Source: Glaciimonas sp. CA11.2 (lineage in GTDB: Bacteria > Pseudomonadota > Gammaproteobacteria > Burkholderiales > Burkholderiaceae_D). Taken from it: a stretch of DNA of 64,000 nucleotides. Location of the stretch: positions 248,001-312,000 of the forward strand of contig NZ_JAVIWL010000001.1 of NCBI RefSeq assembly GCF_034314045.1. Direction: 5' to 3'. Of this stretch, positions 10,062-19,872 are shown piece after piece. The notes under the pieces were generated by a model. That model saw nothing but the letters and a program-made list of their open reading frames with translations. It made no database searches and was not told the origin of the DNA. The translations under genes and the position numbers were made by a program. Within the stretch, counting starts at the first letter, position 1. The number at the start of each line of letters is the position of its first letter.

Positions 10062-11030
10062 TTAAGCATCTTCCGCGAAATCCTCTTTACATGCAGCCAG
10101 AATCGCAGCAGCACCTTGCTGTTCGAGTAATTCGGCAATCTGCATGCCCAGCGCTTCGGGCGCGTCAGCAGCTCCTATGATATCGGCGGTCACTGATCGT
10201 AAACCATCAGGTGTACCGATCATTGCGCGCAAACGCATATTGGGACCTTCTATAGTTGCAAATGCCGCCAGAGGAATCTGACAACTCCCTCCAAAAACCC
10301 GCGACAAAGTGCGTTCGGCGGTAACCGCCCGAGCACTGGCTAAATGATTTAAAGGAGCGAGTGCTTGCTGCAGATCATCGCGACCCTCACAAATTTCGAT
10401 GGCCATCGCGCCCTGCCCCGGTGCTGGCAGACTTTGTTCTGGCGCGATCACCGCCCTTATCCGTTCAGCTAATCCCAGCCGTTTCAAACCTGCTGCAGCG
10501 AGAATAATAGCCGCATATTCGCCCTTATCCAATTTACCCAAACGCGTATCCAAATTACCGCGCAAAGGTTTGATCACCAAATGCGGAAAGCGCGCAGCGA
10601 TCAACGCCTGACGTCGAAGACTACTCGTTCCGACAATCGCGCCCGTTGGCAGTGTCTCAATAGATGCGTAATCGTTAGATACAAAAGCATCACGCGGATC
10701 TTCGCGCTCCAACACGGCCGCCAGCGCAAAACCTTCGGGCAATTCCATTGGCATATCCTTCAATGAATGCACCGCCAAATCAGCGCGGCCTTCAGCCATT
10801 GCCACTTCCAGCTCTTTAACGAAAAGACCTTTACCACCTACCTTGGACAACGTTCGGTCAAGTATTTGATCCCCGCGCGTAGTCATACCGAGAATTTCAA
10901 CGACGCAGTCCGGATATAATTCCATTAATCTAGCACGCACGTGTTCGGCCTGCCACATGGCTAAGCGACTTTCGCGGGATGCAATTATTAACTTGGAGGG
11001 AGGAAATATTTTCAACACACGCTCTTTCAT
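10062..11030 (-). CDS. hemC: Porphobilinogen deaminase (hydroxymethylbilane synthase)
   Basis: Polymerises four porphobilinogen units into hydroxymethylbilane. The 322-residue product carries [16 protein letters not shown] at the start, the catalytic/cofactor region with HSLKDMP and [12 protein letters not shown], and the [13 protein letters not shown] block. It also has the dipyrromethane-cofactor cysteine in the motif [13 protein letters not shown]. It is the first gene of the minus-strand heme operon. The start ATG 11030 lacks a clear ribosome binding site. It is divergent from ppc, whose promoter shares the intervening DNA. Confidence 0.97.
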   Translation of the reverse strand: MKERVLKIFPPSKLIIASRESRLAMWQAEHVRARLMELYPDCVVEILGMTTRGDQILDRTLSKVGGKGLFVKELEVAMAEGRADLAVHSLKDMPMELPEGFALAAVLEREDPRDAFVSNDYASIETLPTGAIVGTSSLRRQALIAARFPHLVIKPLRGNLDTRLGKLDKGEYAAIILAAAGLKRLGLAERIRAVIAPEQSLPAPGQGAMAIEICEGRDDLQQALAPLNHLASARAVTAERTLSRVFGGSCQIPLAAFATIEGPNMRLRAMIGTPDGLRSVTADIIGAADAPEALGMQIAELLEQQGAAAILAACKEDFAEDA

Positions 11031-11374
11031 GTTTTATCAAAGTAGCCCAATACGGCCACACCCGCGTCGCAACGACGCAGGCTGTCAGGCCAAATTCTAG
11101 CATGCGCCCCTTCAGCGTCTGTACTAACAATCAATGGAAACCGTACTTAACATCCGGTTATTGGTAATTTTCGCGTTGTTTACTTGCGCTCCTGTCGTCG
11201 TTAAAGAGCATCTCAGAATACGAACACCACATTATTGCACCTTGGCATTGTCGATTGAACTGCTATTCCATCCCTATTTGAGTTAATGTCTTAGTCTTTG
11301 GTTGTAATCGGGCTAGCAAGTTATCGTTGGCCAATTTCTATCTTTCATTCAGAAAAGCAGACAGCACGTCCACC
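11031..11374. other. Divergent promoter region hemC / ppc
   Basis: These 344 bases separate two divergent genes and must contain both promoters. No gene, operator palindrome or riboswitch was recognised. Confidence 0.4.
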
Positions 11375-14257
11375 ATGGCAAAAAAACTGATCCCCTCGAC
11401 ATCTCCCGCTCGCACCAAGAGTCCCCTTCCTAATAAAGACGCTCCGCTCAAAGAAGATATCCGGCTGTTAGGACGTCTGTTAGGCGACGTCTTGCGCGAT
11501 CAGGAGGGTGATGCCGTATTTGACGTAGTCGAAACGATACGCCAGACTGCCGTGCGTTTTCGTCGCGAATCAGATCAACAGGCCGGCGCTGACCTTGATA
11601 AGTTATTGAAAAAACTAACACGCGACCAGACCAATTCTGTTGTGCGTGCATTTTCGTATTTCTCGCATTTGGCCAATATCGCTGAAGATCAGCATCACAA
11701 TCGTCGCCGTCGCGCGCATTTGCTGGCTGGTTCAGCTGCGCAGCCGGGCAGCGTTGCACATGCGCTGACCAAGCTTGATGACGCTGGCGTATCCGGTGCG
11801 ACGGTGCGTAACTTTCTAAAAGATGCCCTGATTTCGCCCGTACTTACCGCACATCCAACGGAAGTACAGCGCAAGAGTATTCTAGATGCTGAGCGGGAAA
11901 TAGCCCGTCTGTTAGCCGAGCGTGACAAGCCGCATACACCAAAAGAGTTGCGTGACAATAGCGAACTTTTACGTGGTCGCATCGCCACCTTGTGGCAAAC
12001 ACGTATGTTGCGCTATTCGAAGTTGACGGTCGCGGACGAAATAGAAAATGCTCTGTCCTACCACCGCATCACTTTTTTACGTGAATTACCTGCGCTTTAC
12101 GACGATATCGAATCTGAAATCGCCACCCAGTTCCCGACCCGCGCCCGCCAATCAGGTGCCGTCGCACCTTTGGCTCCCTTTGTGCAAATGGGAAGCTGGA
12201 TCGGCGGCGATCGCGACGGTAATCCGAATGTCAACGCTGATACCATGAAGCACGCATTGCAACGGCAATCGACCACCATCCTCGATTTCTATCTGGAAGA
12301 AGTTCATCTATTAGGCGCAGAACTTTCGGTATCGACGCTGATGGTTGGCGTCAACCCAGAGTTAGAGGCATTGGCTCAGTGCTCGCCTGACATGTCAGAC
12401 CATCGTTCCGATGAGCCGTACCGACGCGCCTTAATCGGCATTTATGCGCGACTCGCTGCGACCGCCCGCGATCTTGGTGCGACCAATATTTTGCGTAATG
12501 AAGTTGGCGCCGCGTCACACTACGTCACCGTGTCTGAGTTTACGCAAGAACTGCAAATCATCGAAGACTCGCTGGTCGCCAACCACGGCGGCGCACTGGT
12601 TAAGCCGCGCTTATCTACTCTAAAGCGCGCTAGCCAAATTTTTGGATTTCATCTGGCCTCGCTGGACATGCGTCAAAGTTCCGACGTGCATGAACGCGTA
12701 CTCACCGAGTTATTTGTCCGCTCAGGCGTAGAACCGAAATACAACCAACTCAGCGAAGAGCAAAAAATTGCCCTGCTTTTAGCTGAATTGCATAATCCAC
12801 GTCCGCTTTTCTCGCAATATATAAGCTATACGGACGAGACCAACTCAGAGCTTAGCATTATGCGGATGGCACGCGAAATCCGTCAACGCTACGGTGCACG
12901 TGCGATTCGTAACTACATCATCTCGCATACTGAAACCGTCTCTGACTTGCTAGAGGTCATGGTCCTTCAACAGGAAACCGGATTGCTACGCATCCAGCTG
13001 GACACTACCGACAACAGCGCTAAGGCAGTCGTCAACAGTGAGCCTGAGTTGATGGTCATTCCGTTGTTTGAAACGATTCCCGACCTGCGCGCTGCAGCCG
13101 ACATTATGCAGCGCTGGATGTCCCTACCACCCGTCGCGAAGCTGATTGTAGAACAAGGCCGCTTGCAAGAAGTCATGCTGGGATATTCCGATTCCAATAA
13201 AGATGGCGGTTTCCTGACCTCAAATTGGGAATTATATAAAGCAGAAGTCGAACTGGTTCGCGTCTTCGATGCTGCGGGTGTCAAACTTCGCTTGTTCCAT
13301 GGACGGGGCGGCACAGTTGGTCGTGGCGGCGGCCCAAGCTATCAAGCTATCCTGGCGCAACCACCAGGCACGGTGAATGGTCAAATTCGGCTAACCGAAC
13401 AAGGCGAAATTATTGCGTCAAAATTCTCAAACCCAGAGATTGGTCGCCGTAATCTGGAGCTGCTGGTGGCAGCAACACTAGAAGCCAGTCTGATGCCGCA
13501 TACCGCTGTCGGTAAGCAAGCCAAAAAATTGAGCGAATTTGAACAATTAATGGATGGCTTATCCGACCGTGCCTATCAGGCTTACCGCCACCTCGTTTAT
13601 GAAACCCCCGGATTTACGGATTATTTCTTTGAAGCGACACCCATTGCAGAAATCGCAGAACTAAATATTGGCTCGCGTCCAGCTTCCCGCAAGTCGACCC
13701 GTCGGATTGAAGATTTGCGTGCCATTCCGTGGGGATTCTCTTGGGGTCAATGTCGCTTGTTGCTGCCGGGCTGGTATGGATTCGGCAGTGCATTATCAGG
13801 ATGGTTGAACGATGCCGATGCGAGAACCAAAACGCAAAAAATGACACTGTTGCGTACCATGTATAAAGAATGGCCGTTCTTCGCCACACTACTCTCAAAC
13901 ATGGATATGGTGCTATCTAAAACAGACTTGGCTGTTGCATCACGTTACGCAGCATTAGTAACTGACCGGAAATTGCGGAACAGTATTTTTAAGCGGATTG
14001 TGCAAGAACATGAACTCACCAGCAGCTTGCTGTCATCGATTACCGGTGCCAAGGAGCGACTGGCGAATAACCCATTGTTGGCACGCTCAATAAAAAATCG
14101 GTTCGCTTATCTCGATCCGCTCAATCACTTGCAGGTGGAATTAATCAAACGTCACCGTAGTGTCACGGCATCGGGCAAGACAACTGAAGAACGGGTCAAA
14201 CGCGGAATACATTTAAGCATTAATGGTATTGCAGCAGGATTACGGAATACGGGTTAA
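11375..14257 (+). CDS. ppc: Phosphoenolpyruvate carboxylase
   Basis: Anaplerotic enzyme forming oxaloacetate from PEP and bicarbonate. The 960-residue product contains the catalytic His motif TAHPTEVQRKSIL, the WIGGDRDGNPNV block, the LDMRQSSDVHE block, the GYSDSNKDGGFLTSNW motif and the glycine-rich FHGRGGTVGRGGGPS loop. It ends with the family-typical SINGIAAGLRNTG. The frame is open from TTG 11327, but ATG 11375 (MAKKLIPSTSPA) is the more usual start; neither has a strong ribosome binding site, so the start is the uncertain part. Monocistronic, closed by a strong terminator. Confidence 0.97.
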   Translation: MAKKLIPSTSPARTKSPLPNKDAPLKEDIRLLGRLLGDVLRDQEGDAVFDVVETIRQTAVRFRRESDQQAGADLDKLLKKLTRDQTNSVVRAFSYFSHLANIAEDQHHNRRRRAHLLAGSAAQPGSVAHALTKLDDAGVSGATVRNFLKDALISPVLTAHPTEVQRKSILDAEREIARLLAERDKPHTPKELRDNSELLRGRIATLWQTRMLRYSKLTVADEIENALSYHRITFLRELPALYDDIESEIATQFPTRARQSGAVAPLAPFVQMGSWIGGDRDGNPNVNADTMKHALQRQSTTILDFYLEEVHLLGAELSVSTLMVGVNPELEALAQCSPDMSDHRSDEPYRRALIGIYARLAATARDLGATNILRNEVGAASHYVTVSEFTQELQIIEDSLVANHGGALVKPRLSTLKRASQIFGFHLASLDMRQSSDVHERVLTELFVRSGVEPKYNQLSEEQKIALLLAELHNPRPLFSQYISYTDETNSELSIMRMAREIRQRYGARAIRNYIISHTETVSDLLEVMVLQQETGLLRIQLDTTDNSAKAVVNSEPELMVIPLFETIPDLRAAADIMQRWMSLPPVAKLIVEQGRLQEVMLGYSDSNKDGGFLTSNWELYKAEVELVRVFDAAGVKLRLFHGRGGTVGRGGGPSYQAILAQPPGTVNGQIRLTEQGEIIASKFSNPEIGRRNLELLVAATLEASLMPHTAVGKQAKKLSEFEQLMDGLSDRAYQAYRHLVYETPGFTDYFFEATPIAEIAELNIGSRPASRKSTRRIEDLRAIPWGFSWGQCRLLLPGWYGFGSALSGWLNDADARTKTQKMTLLRTMYKEWPFFATLLSNMDMVLSKTDLAVASRYAALVTDRKLRNSIFKRIVQEHELTSSLLSSITGAKERLANNPLLARSIKNRFAYLDPLNHLQVELIKRHRSVTASGKTTEERVKRGIHLSINGIAAGLRNTG

Positions 14258-14300
14258 ACAAAATACTTCTGTTTGTCGTAGACAATATTCAATACAAATA

Positions 14301-14343
14301 AAAAGTAGGCTGAATCAATGCATTGATTCAGCCTACTTTTTTA
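14301..14343. terminator. Intrinsic terminator after ppc
   Basis: A 40-base perfect palindrome (14301-14340: two 20-base arms, GTAGGCTGAATCAATG and its complement plus A/T ends) is followed by T residues. This is a very stable stem for ppc and also symmetric for the minus strand. Confidence 0.9.
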
Positions 14344-14555
14344 TTCCAAGCAAATTGGAAGCGTAAAGGTATGCTCTCGATGGTTCAATGACGTGTTACT
14401 CATCATCCGGTCAAATGATCTCAAAATCCACCACATCAGATTATGTTAACTGCGGATTCAGAGTCGAATTCTGTCAACCTTTCACGCAAAAATAAACTCC
14501 CATGGCTTTGCATTACTGAGCCATAGTGAAGCCGCCTTACTACAATTTACCGCGC

Positions 14556-17500
14556 TCATATGATTCCGGTTGGGCAATGAAAGCCATCAAATAACTTACC
14601 AGTCAGGGGATTCGGCAAACTGTCAGTTTGTAAGTCAAGCACGACCTGCCGACCATCAAATGTGTATTCCACTGCAACCCGATTGGAAGAGGCCGTCTCA
14701 ATTGCGCGACCACGCGCCACCAAGTGAAATAGTGCCCATGGTCCATCAGTCCGATCGGATGAAGTATCAGGACGCACCCGTGGGTTAGCCGAGATCTCCG
14801 CCATTGCGCCACCGCGTGGACCCGGCCAACTCACCCTAAAAGGTAATATTGGTCCGTGTGAATATCGAAATGCCTGCCCGTCAATATCCACCAACAGTTG
14901 TGTAATTGCTGGATCAATCGAGGCTACTTTTACATTCATTTTCCATGACATTCGTTTCGAGCCTGGATCGCGGAAAAACACTTCGCGGATCGCCGCTGCT
15001 CGCTCAAATGGTGCTAAATCGGGACCACTCACCACCGGCAGCGCCGAATCGACTACTTTATAACGCCAAGGTTTTATACTGCTATCAACAAGTCCCGTGA
15101 GATGTTTCTGAAAGAAGTCGTCAATCAGACCACCGCTAGAAAAGACACGAATAAAGTCCTCAATATCAACCTCCTGATTACTTGTCACGAAAGGATATTT
15201 CCCCTCGATCGCAGTCCGGCAAGCGTGCCCTACCCCTGTTTCTATTTGCATTGACAACAATGCCACGGCTTCCTTCAATTTGGCAGTTTGTAATCGTTTA
15301 ATGTCATGCCGAACCGTTTCGGAAGCATGTTCGGCAACACCGTACAATACCGCTTGGAAAGGCTGCGGGAGGCGTGCCGACTCCATCCGCAGCTTGTCAC
15401 CAATATCATTAACCAACGGCAACTCACTATTGGCGAGTGCATTGTCAGCGACTACCAATAGTGTGTATTGCTCGTTAAGCAAACCGACAATGGCGTCTAA
15501 TTGTAACGCTCTTTCAACCACGGGAATAACCCGCAAAGCTGGTCCACTTCCGGTATCTGCCTGACCAGTCACTACCTCACGCAGCGCGGCGAATCGATTG
15601 TCCACCAATTCTTTTTCCAACTTTAGATTTCCCCTCCCATTAGCATTCAATGTATTAGGAAGTGAACTTGGGGTTCTAACGCCTTCTGATGTTTTACCAA
15701 TAATTGCCAAAGCTTTATCGGTCAAGGATTCATCCGCAGACGAAGCGAGAAAGGACAGCGAAGTTTCACTGGTTGCAGCACGTGCAAGTCGGACCAACGG
15801 TGAATCGGGGGCTGCCAAAATACGCAGAGCCTGAACGTCAAGAGCCAACGAACCGGTCGTGACATTTGCAATGCTGGAAAGTGGCCGAATATCGTCCAAA
15901 AATTGATACCAGTAATTCCCGTAATCCGTCAGGTACTGGCGGCGGATATCATTAATGGTCCGAGTAGTTAGCGCATGAACCCCATTTCCCTGAGCCAAAT
16001 AAGCCTGCTTGACATCCCCGCGTCGCCCCATCACCCATGCGTCCGCTATTTGTGCATGACTCACAAATTCTGGCAAACGCTTATTAAAAACATGATGGTA
16101 CCCGTGATAAGAATACAAGCCAGGCACTCCGCGTTCCAGCGACGAACCATTTTTCATCGTCAGGATAACGTTCGCCTGCGGACCAAGTACCCGCAACAAC
16201 GTAAAATTGTCGGGAGCCTCTTTTTCCATTGCAGCGATAGCACGCTTATAAAGTCGAGTCGTAATGGGATTATTATCCAAAAAAGTACGCGCAACTCTAA
16301 TAAGATCCTCATTTTTTGGTGACAAAGATTGTACTTGCTGCCCTTCTGCAAAAAGTGCAGTCAAATGAGGCATCAAAGCCGTCTGACCACCAAGTTCCTC
16401 GGCACTATCAAAGCGCTCCCAGTCATGTAATACCCAACTTTTAATCGTCTGTCCATTGAAATGGTCTTTATCGAACAGCATCAGGTAAGCCGCAAGCGTG
16501 TCATAAACGGCGTCCGCGTCCCTTGCCTTGATATTAGCAGCCAGAGCGGTATCAATACGTCTGACGATTTGTGGCAATAGCAATTGTTGCTGTAGAGACG
16601 CGTAAGTTTTTTGTCCTGAATGTTCAATCGCGGGCGCGGCATAGAGGCCGTAACGATAGGCACCGCCTGGGCTCTCTACATTGAGGTCTTTATAGCGCGA
16701 CAAATCACGGGCCGAATCAAGCACTGTTGAAATCTCCCATAGATTTGGGTTTTTTCGGTAAGACATCACAAGCTCTTCCAGCGCAAGAGTCTTGCCTTTA
16801 ATTGTTTGCAAATATCTGTGGTTATTGCCGAAACTTCCCACTAGTGCACTTCCGAACCAGACAAAAAGTGTTATCGTTAAAAAATGCCCTACCATTCGTA
16901 TCAGTCGAAAACGCCATTCCCAACGTAAGTTGGGCCGAACCAGATGTGCCTCCGGAATGATAACGTGTCGAAATAAGTTATTCAGAAAAAAACTGCGATT
17001 GTTTGTTCGACTGCTGCCTTGCGAGTTGTTACCAGGTTGATCACCGCCGAGCGTCTTCAACTCTTCAAAACCACGCCGAAACCGCTGAAATAATGTTGCG
17101 CGATCTACAGCCAAAATTTCACCTGTTTGCGCTGTGCTGGTAAAGTAGACACCACGTAACCCACTGCGAAGTTGCGTATCGTCATAGAGAGAGTCGAGGA
17201 AAACCTGTCCGAGGAATTCTGTTAACAGGACAGACAAACTCCGAAATTCCTGAGGTAGGGCATACAGCTTCTTACGTCGGACGAGATCATATTCCTCTTG
17301 TAGACGACTATCGACACCCGCCTCAAGGCGTAGTCCCAGCAACGCAAGCTCCTGCTCGTAGTTAGCACCGGTTTTTTGAAATACGGTCGTTACACTTTCT
17401 TTATGATAAGGAAGCGTGAAACCCCATATTTGGGCACGCTGCTCTACTGTCAACGATTGAAAATACTCAGAAAATCCAGGCAAGAAATCCAACTTGGTGA

Positions 17501-18494
17501 TAACGACATAAACAGGAAAGCGAATCCCAAGATTACTGCGCAGTTCAGTGAGTCTCGCACGCATCGTTGTTCCTAAGATGGCACGGGATTCAGATGTTCT
17601 TTTGAGTAAGTCAGGAACGCTTACCGTCAGCAGCACGCCATTGAGCGGTGCACGCGGTCGATATTTACGTAATTGCCCTAACAAGCCAGTCCATTCGGCG
17701 GCATTCACATTCTTAGTTTTTCCACTCTTTTGATCGTCCTGCTCAACGTAGCGCCCTGCGGTGTCAATCAGCACAGAGTCGTTCGCATACCAATAGTCAC
17801 AATTATGTGTGCCGTTTTGCTCCGTCAAAGCGGCCTCACTCGCCTCGTTGACCAGGGGAAACTCAAGACCAGAGTTACGTATAACTGTGGTTTTTCCCGC
17901 TCCGGTGGTACCAATTATCATGTACCAGGGAAGTGCATACAAATATCGCTTTCCCTCAAGCAGTCCAGTTATTCCACTAAGGCCACGCATCATCTTCAAT
18001 TGCCGAATAGCCTTCGAGACAACTGACCTAACCGCATGTATCTCAACACGGGCAACGTCTGATGACTGATTTTTTATGGGATGAAAGACTTTCCGCAATA
18101 AATCATCGTCACTACGCATTGCCTGTACTAATTTATAAAGCCAATACGTTCCATAACCAATCACTACCATCGATACAATGAGCACCCGCAGCCATTCGGA
18201 TGCTAGCGGTTGCACATCACCTAATACCAGCAGTGGTCCGGCATTCCAAATTAGTAAACAAAATGCAGCAACGCCAACGATACTTGCGGGCAAATGCATT
18301 AGTCTGCCAAGCAAGGCTGCCAGTAATAAAACAATCAGCGTCACGCGCATAGCAGTGCCAACCATCGGGTAAAGCCCGCCGAATCCAAATAACGGGCCCA
18401 CAAACCAAATAGCCAGGGCGATTAACAATAAGGCGACAAATACAAATACTTGTCGTGAAAAAATCAAATCAACTATTCTTTTAAGAGAAGACAT
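14556..18494 (-). CDS. tssM: T6SS membrane-complex protein TssM (IcmF/VasK)
   Basis: A 1312-residue inner-membrane protein that builds the T6SS trans-envelope channel with TssL and TssJ. N-terminal membrane helices lie near residues 13-33, 45-65, 68-90 and 103-122. The cytoplasmic NTPase-like domain carries an intact Walker A motif (GTTGAGKTT, about 194-202) and DTAGRY downstream. A further helix near 530-550 leads to the large periplasmic part, which binds TssJ. The length is slightly above the usual ~1150-1200. It is the last gene of the minus-strand T6SS operon, 10 bases after tssL. Confidence 0.96.
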   Translation of the reverse strand: MSSLKRIVDLIFSRQVFVFVALLLIALAIWFVGPLFGFGGLYPMVGTAMRVTLIVLLLAALLGRLMHLPASIVGVAAFCLLIWNAGPLLVLGDVQPLASEWLRVLIVSMVVIGYGTYWLYKLVQAMRSDDDLLRKVFHPIKNQSSDVARVEIHAVRSVVSKAIRQLKMMRGLSGITGLLEGKRYLYALPWYMIIGTTGAGKTTVIRNSGLEFPLVNEASEAALTEQNGTHNCDYWYANDSVLIDTAGRYVEQDDQKSGKTKNVNAAEWTGLLGQLRKYRPRAPLNGVLLTVSVPDLLKRTSESRAILGTTMRARLTELRSNLGIRFPVYVVITKLDFLPGFSEYFQSLTVEQRAQIWGFTLPYHKESVTTVFQKTGANYEQELALLGLRLEAGVDSRLQEEYDLVRRKKLYALPQEFRSLSVLLTEFLGQVFLDSLYDDTQLRSGLRGVYFTSTAQTGEILAVDRATLFQRFRRGFEELKTLGGDQPGNNSQGSSRTNNRSFFLNNLFRHVIIPEAHLVRPNLRWEWRFRLIRMVGHFLTITLFVWFGSALVGSFGNNHRYLQTIKGKTLALEELVMSYRKNPNLWEISTVLDSARDLSRYKDLNVESPGGAYRYGLYAAPAIEHSGQKTYASLQQQLLLPQIVRRIDTALAANIKARDADAVYDTLAAYLMLFDKDHFNGQTIKSWVLHDWERFDSAEELGGQTALMPHLTALFAEGQQVQSLSPKNEDLIRVARTFLDNNPITTRLYKRAIAAMEKEAPDNFTLLRVLGPQANVILTMKNGSSLERGVPGLYSYHGYHHVFNKRLPEFVSHAQIADAWVMGRRGDVKQAYLAQGNGVHALTTRTINDIRRQYLTDYGNYWYQFLDDIRPLSSIANVTTGSLALDVQALRILAAPDSPLVRLARAATSETSLSFLASSADESLTDKALAIIGKTSEGVRTPSSLPNTLNANGRGNLKLEKELVDNRFAALREVVTGQADTGSGPALRVIPVVERALQLDAIVGLLNEQYTLLVVADNALANSELPLVNDIGDKLRMESARLPQPFQAVLYGVAEHASETVRHDIKRLQTAKLKEAVALLSMQIETGVGHACRTAIEGKYPFVTSNQEVDIEDFIRVFSSGGLIDDFFQKHLTGLVDSSIKPWRYKVVDSALPVVSGPDLAPFERAAAIREVFFRDPGSKRMSWKMNVKVASIDPAITQLLVDIDGQAFRYSHGPILPFRVSWPGPRGGAMAEISANPRVRPDTSSDRTDGPWALFHLVARGRAIETASSNRVAVEYTFDGRQVVLDLQTDSLPNPLTGKLFDGFHCPTGII

Positions 18495-18504
18495 TGCGTT
18501 CCTG

Positions 18505-19872
18505 TTACTGCTTAACTACGATATCTACGCGGCGGTTGCGCGCGCGTTCTGCTGCGGTTGCATTACCAACAATGGGCTCTGACGCACCCCTCCCAATGGT
18601 CACTATAAGGTCTCCGGAAATCCCGTGAGTTTTAAAATATTGACCAACGAACCCGGCACGCTTTTCAGATAGCACCTGATTATCAGGAAATTCAGCGGTG
18701 TGAATACGTTGACTGTCGGTATGACCGATGATGGTTACCTGTCCACCCATACGGATAATTTCACTCGCCACTTTGTCTAAAGTCGGTCTGATATTATTCT
18801 GCACCGAACTCTTCCCTTGAACAAACATCGTATCTCCCTGGAATGTGACGATACTACGATCGGCCTCGTCAGATACACTTACCAAGCCAGCCGAAATTTC
18901 AGATTTCAATAAAGCAGATAGACGTAAAGGAATCACCTTGGCTGGTGTCGGCGACACCCGAGACGGTTGTAGTGACTGTTTAGCGATAGCAATAATATGC
19001 CGTTCGATTTCGACGCTTTTTTCAAGTAAATGGTATTTGTACCAAAAAAATAATCCAAACAGGACCAGGCCCAGTAGCGATGCCATAGTCCATACCGGCA
19101 AACTACGTAAGAGCGACATTCGACCTGCTGGTTCACCCTGCCAATGCTGCGACAATCCCGGTTTGAGTGGGTCGCGCGCGCTATTAAGTAGGGTCAGAAG
19201 TCGCTGACGAATATTGTCAATATGACGTCGTCCATCGGCTATAACGCTATAGCGCCCCTCAAAACCAAGTCCGAGAATATGCAATAAAATCTCGATGACA
19301 CTTTCGTATTGCTGCGGGTCACTTGCCAGACGTCCAAGGAGTAAAAAAAACTTCTCCCCGCCATCATTTTCACCCTCAAAGGTGACTAACAAACTTTTCA
19401 GTGCCCATTCGCCTCCAGCCCATTCAGTGCGATTGGCGCTTTCATCCAAGGCAGTACAAATACAATACCGCACTACCGTCACGTGCTTCCATGGAAGATT
19501 TGCGGTATCGCACAAAGTCTGAAAATCAACAATTTCGCGCACTAACAACAAATAGAGTGCATCGACTTTTTCCCTCTCTGTGAGCTTTTCAGGCATGTCG
19601 GCTAATGCGCGTAACAAAGGTCCGGCGGCTTCTAGCAACGGATTTATGGCCGCCTTTACTTTGATTAGTCGACTCTGAAGACTATTCGCCAGATCAAATT
19701 CATTGGAAACCTCTGCAACCGATTCGGATCTTTTTAGTTCCGACTCTTCGGCATTCCACAATAATGTAGCGGATAAACCAGCTTGTTTTACGCCCCGCGC
19801 TGGATTGATAGTTTCTCCGCTTGACGCATCTTCACGTTGGTCGCCGCCATCACTTTCGGCTGACGTACTCAT
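18505..19872 (-). CDS. tssL: T6SS TssL (DotU) fused to OmpA-like peptidoglycan-binding domain
   Basis: A 455-residue evolved TssL. The cytoplasmic DotU domain (about 50-245, with CTALDESANRTEW and LGLGFEGRYS) is followed by one membrane helix (about 257-277). A periplasmic OmpA domain (about 335-453) carries TIIGHTDSQR and ERARNRRVDIVV. The OmpA part is expected to anchor the membrane complex to peptidoglycan. The gene overlaps tssK by 4 bases (ATGA) and precedes tssM by 10. A second, unfused DotU gene plus a separate OmpA-domain protein lie at 34.5-36.9 kb, so this locus has two such modules. Confidence 0.95.
   Translation of the reverse strand: MSTSAESDGGDQREDASSGETINPARGVKQAGLSATLLWNAEESELKRSESVAEVSNEFDLANSLQSRLIKVKAAINPLLEAAGPLLRALADMPEKLTEREKVDALYLLLVREIVDFQTLCDTANLPWKHVTVVRYCICTALDESANRTEWAGGEWALKSLLVTFEGENDGGEKFFLLLGRLASDPQQYESVIEILLHILGLGFEGRYSVIADGRRHIDNIRQRLLTLLNSARDPLKPGLSQHWQGEPAGRMSLLRSLPVWTMASLLGLVLFGLFFWYKYHLLEKSVEIERHIIAIAKQSLQPSRVSPTPAKVIPLRLSALLKSEISAGLVSVSDEADRSIVTFQGDTMFVQGKSSVQNNIRPTLDKVASEIIRMGGQVTIIGHTDSQRIHTAEFPDNQVLSEKRAGFVGQYFKTHGISGDLIVTIGRGASEPIVGNATAAERARNRRVDIVVKQ

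Noticed and set aside
9914..10180. Plus-strand frame in the hemC-hemD gap with a hydrophobic start (MVALLLCCVALLGFLGF)
   Set aside because: It looks like a signal peptide but runs antisense into hemC, has no ribosome binding site, and the rest is of random composition.
14502..14524. Hairpin ATGGCT/AGCCAT after tssM
   Set aside because: Only 6 bp and followed by an imperfect T-rich tract on the minus strand; too weak to call a terminator.
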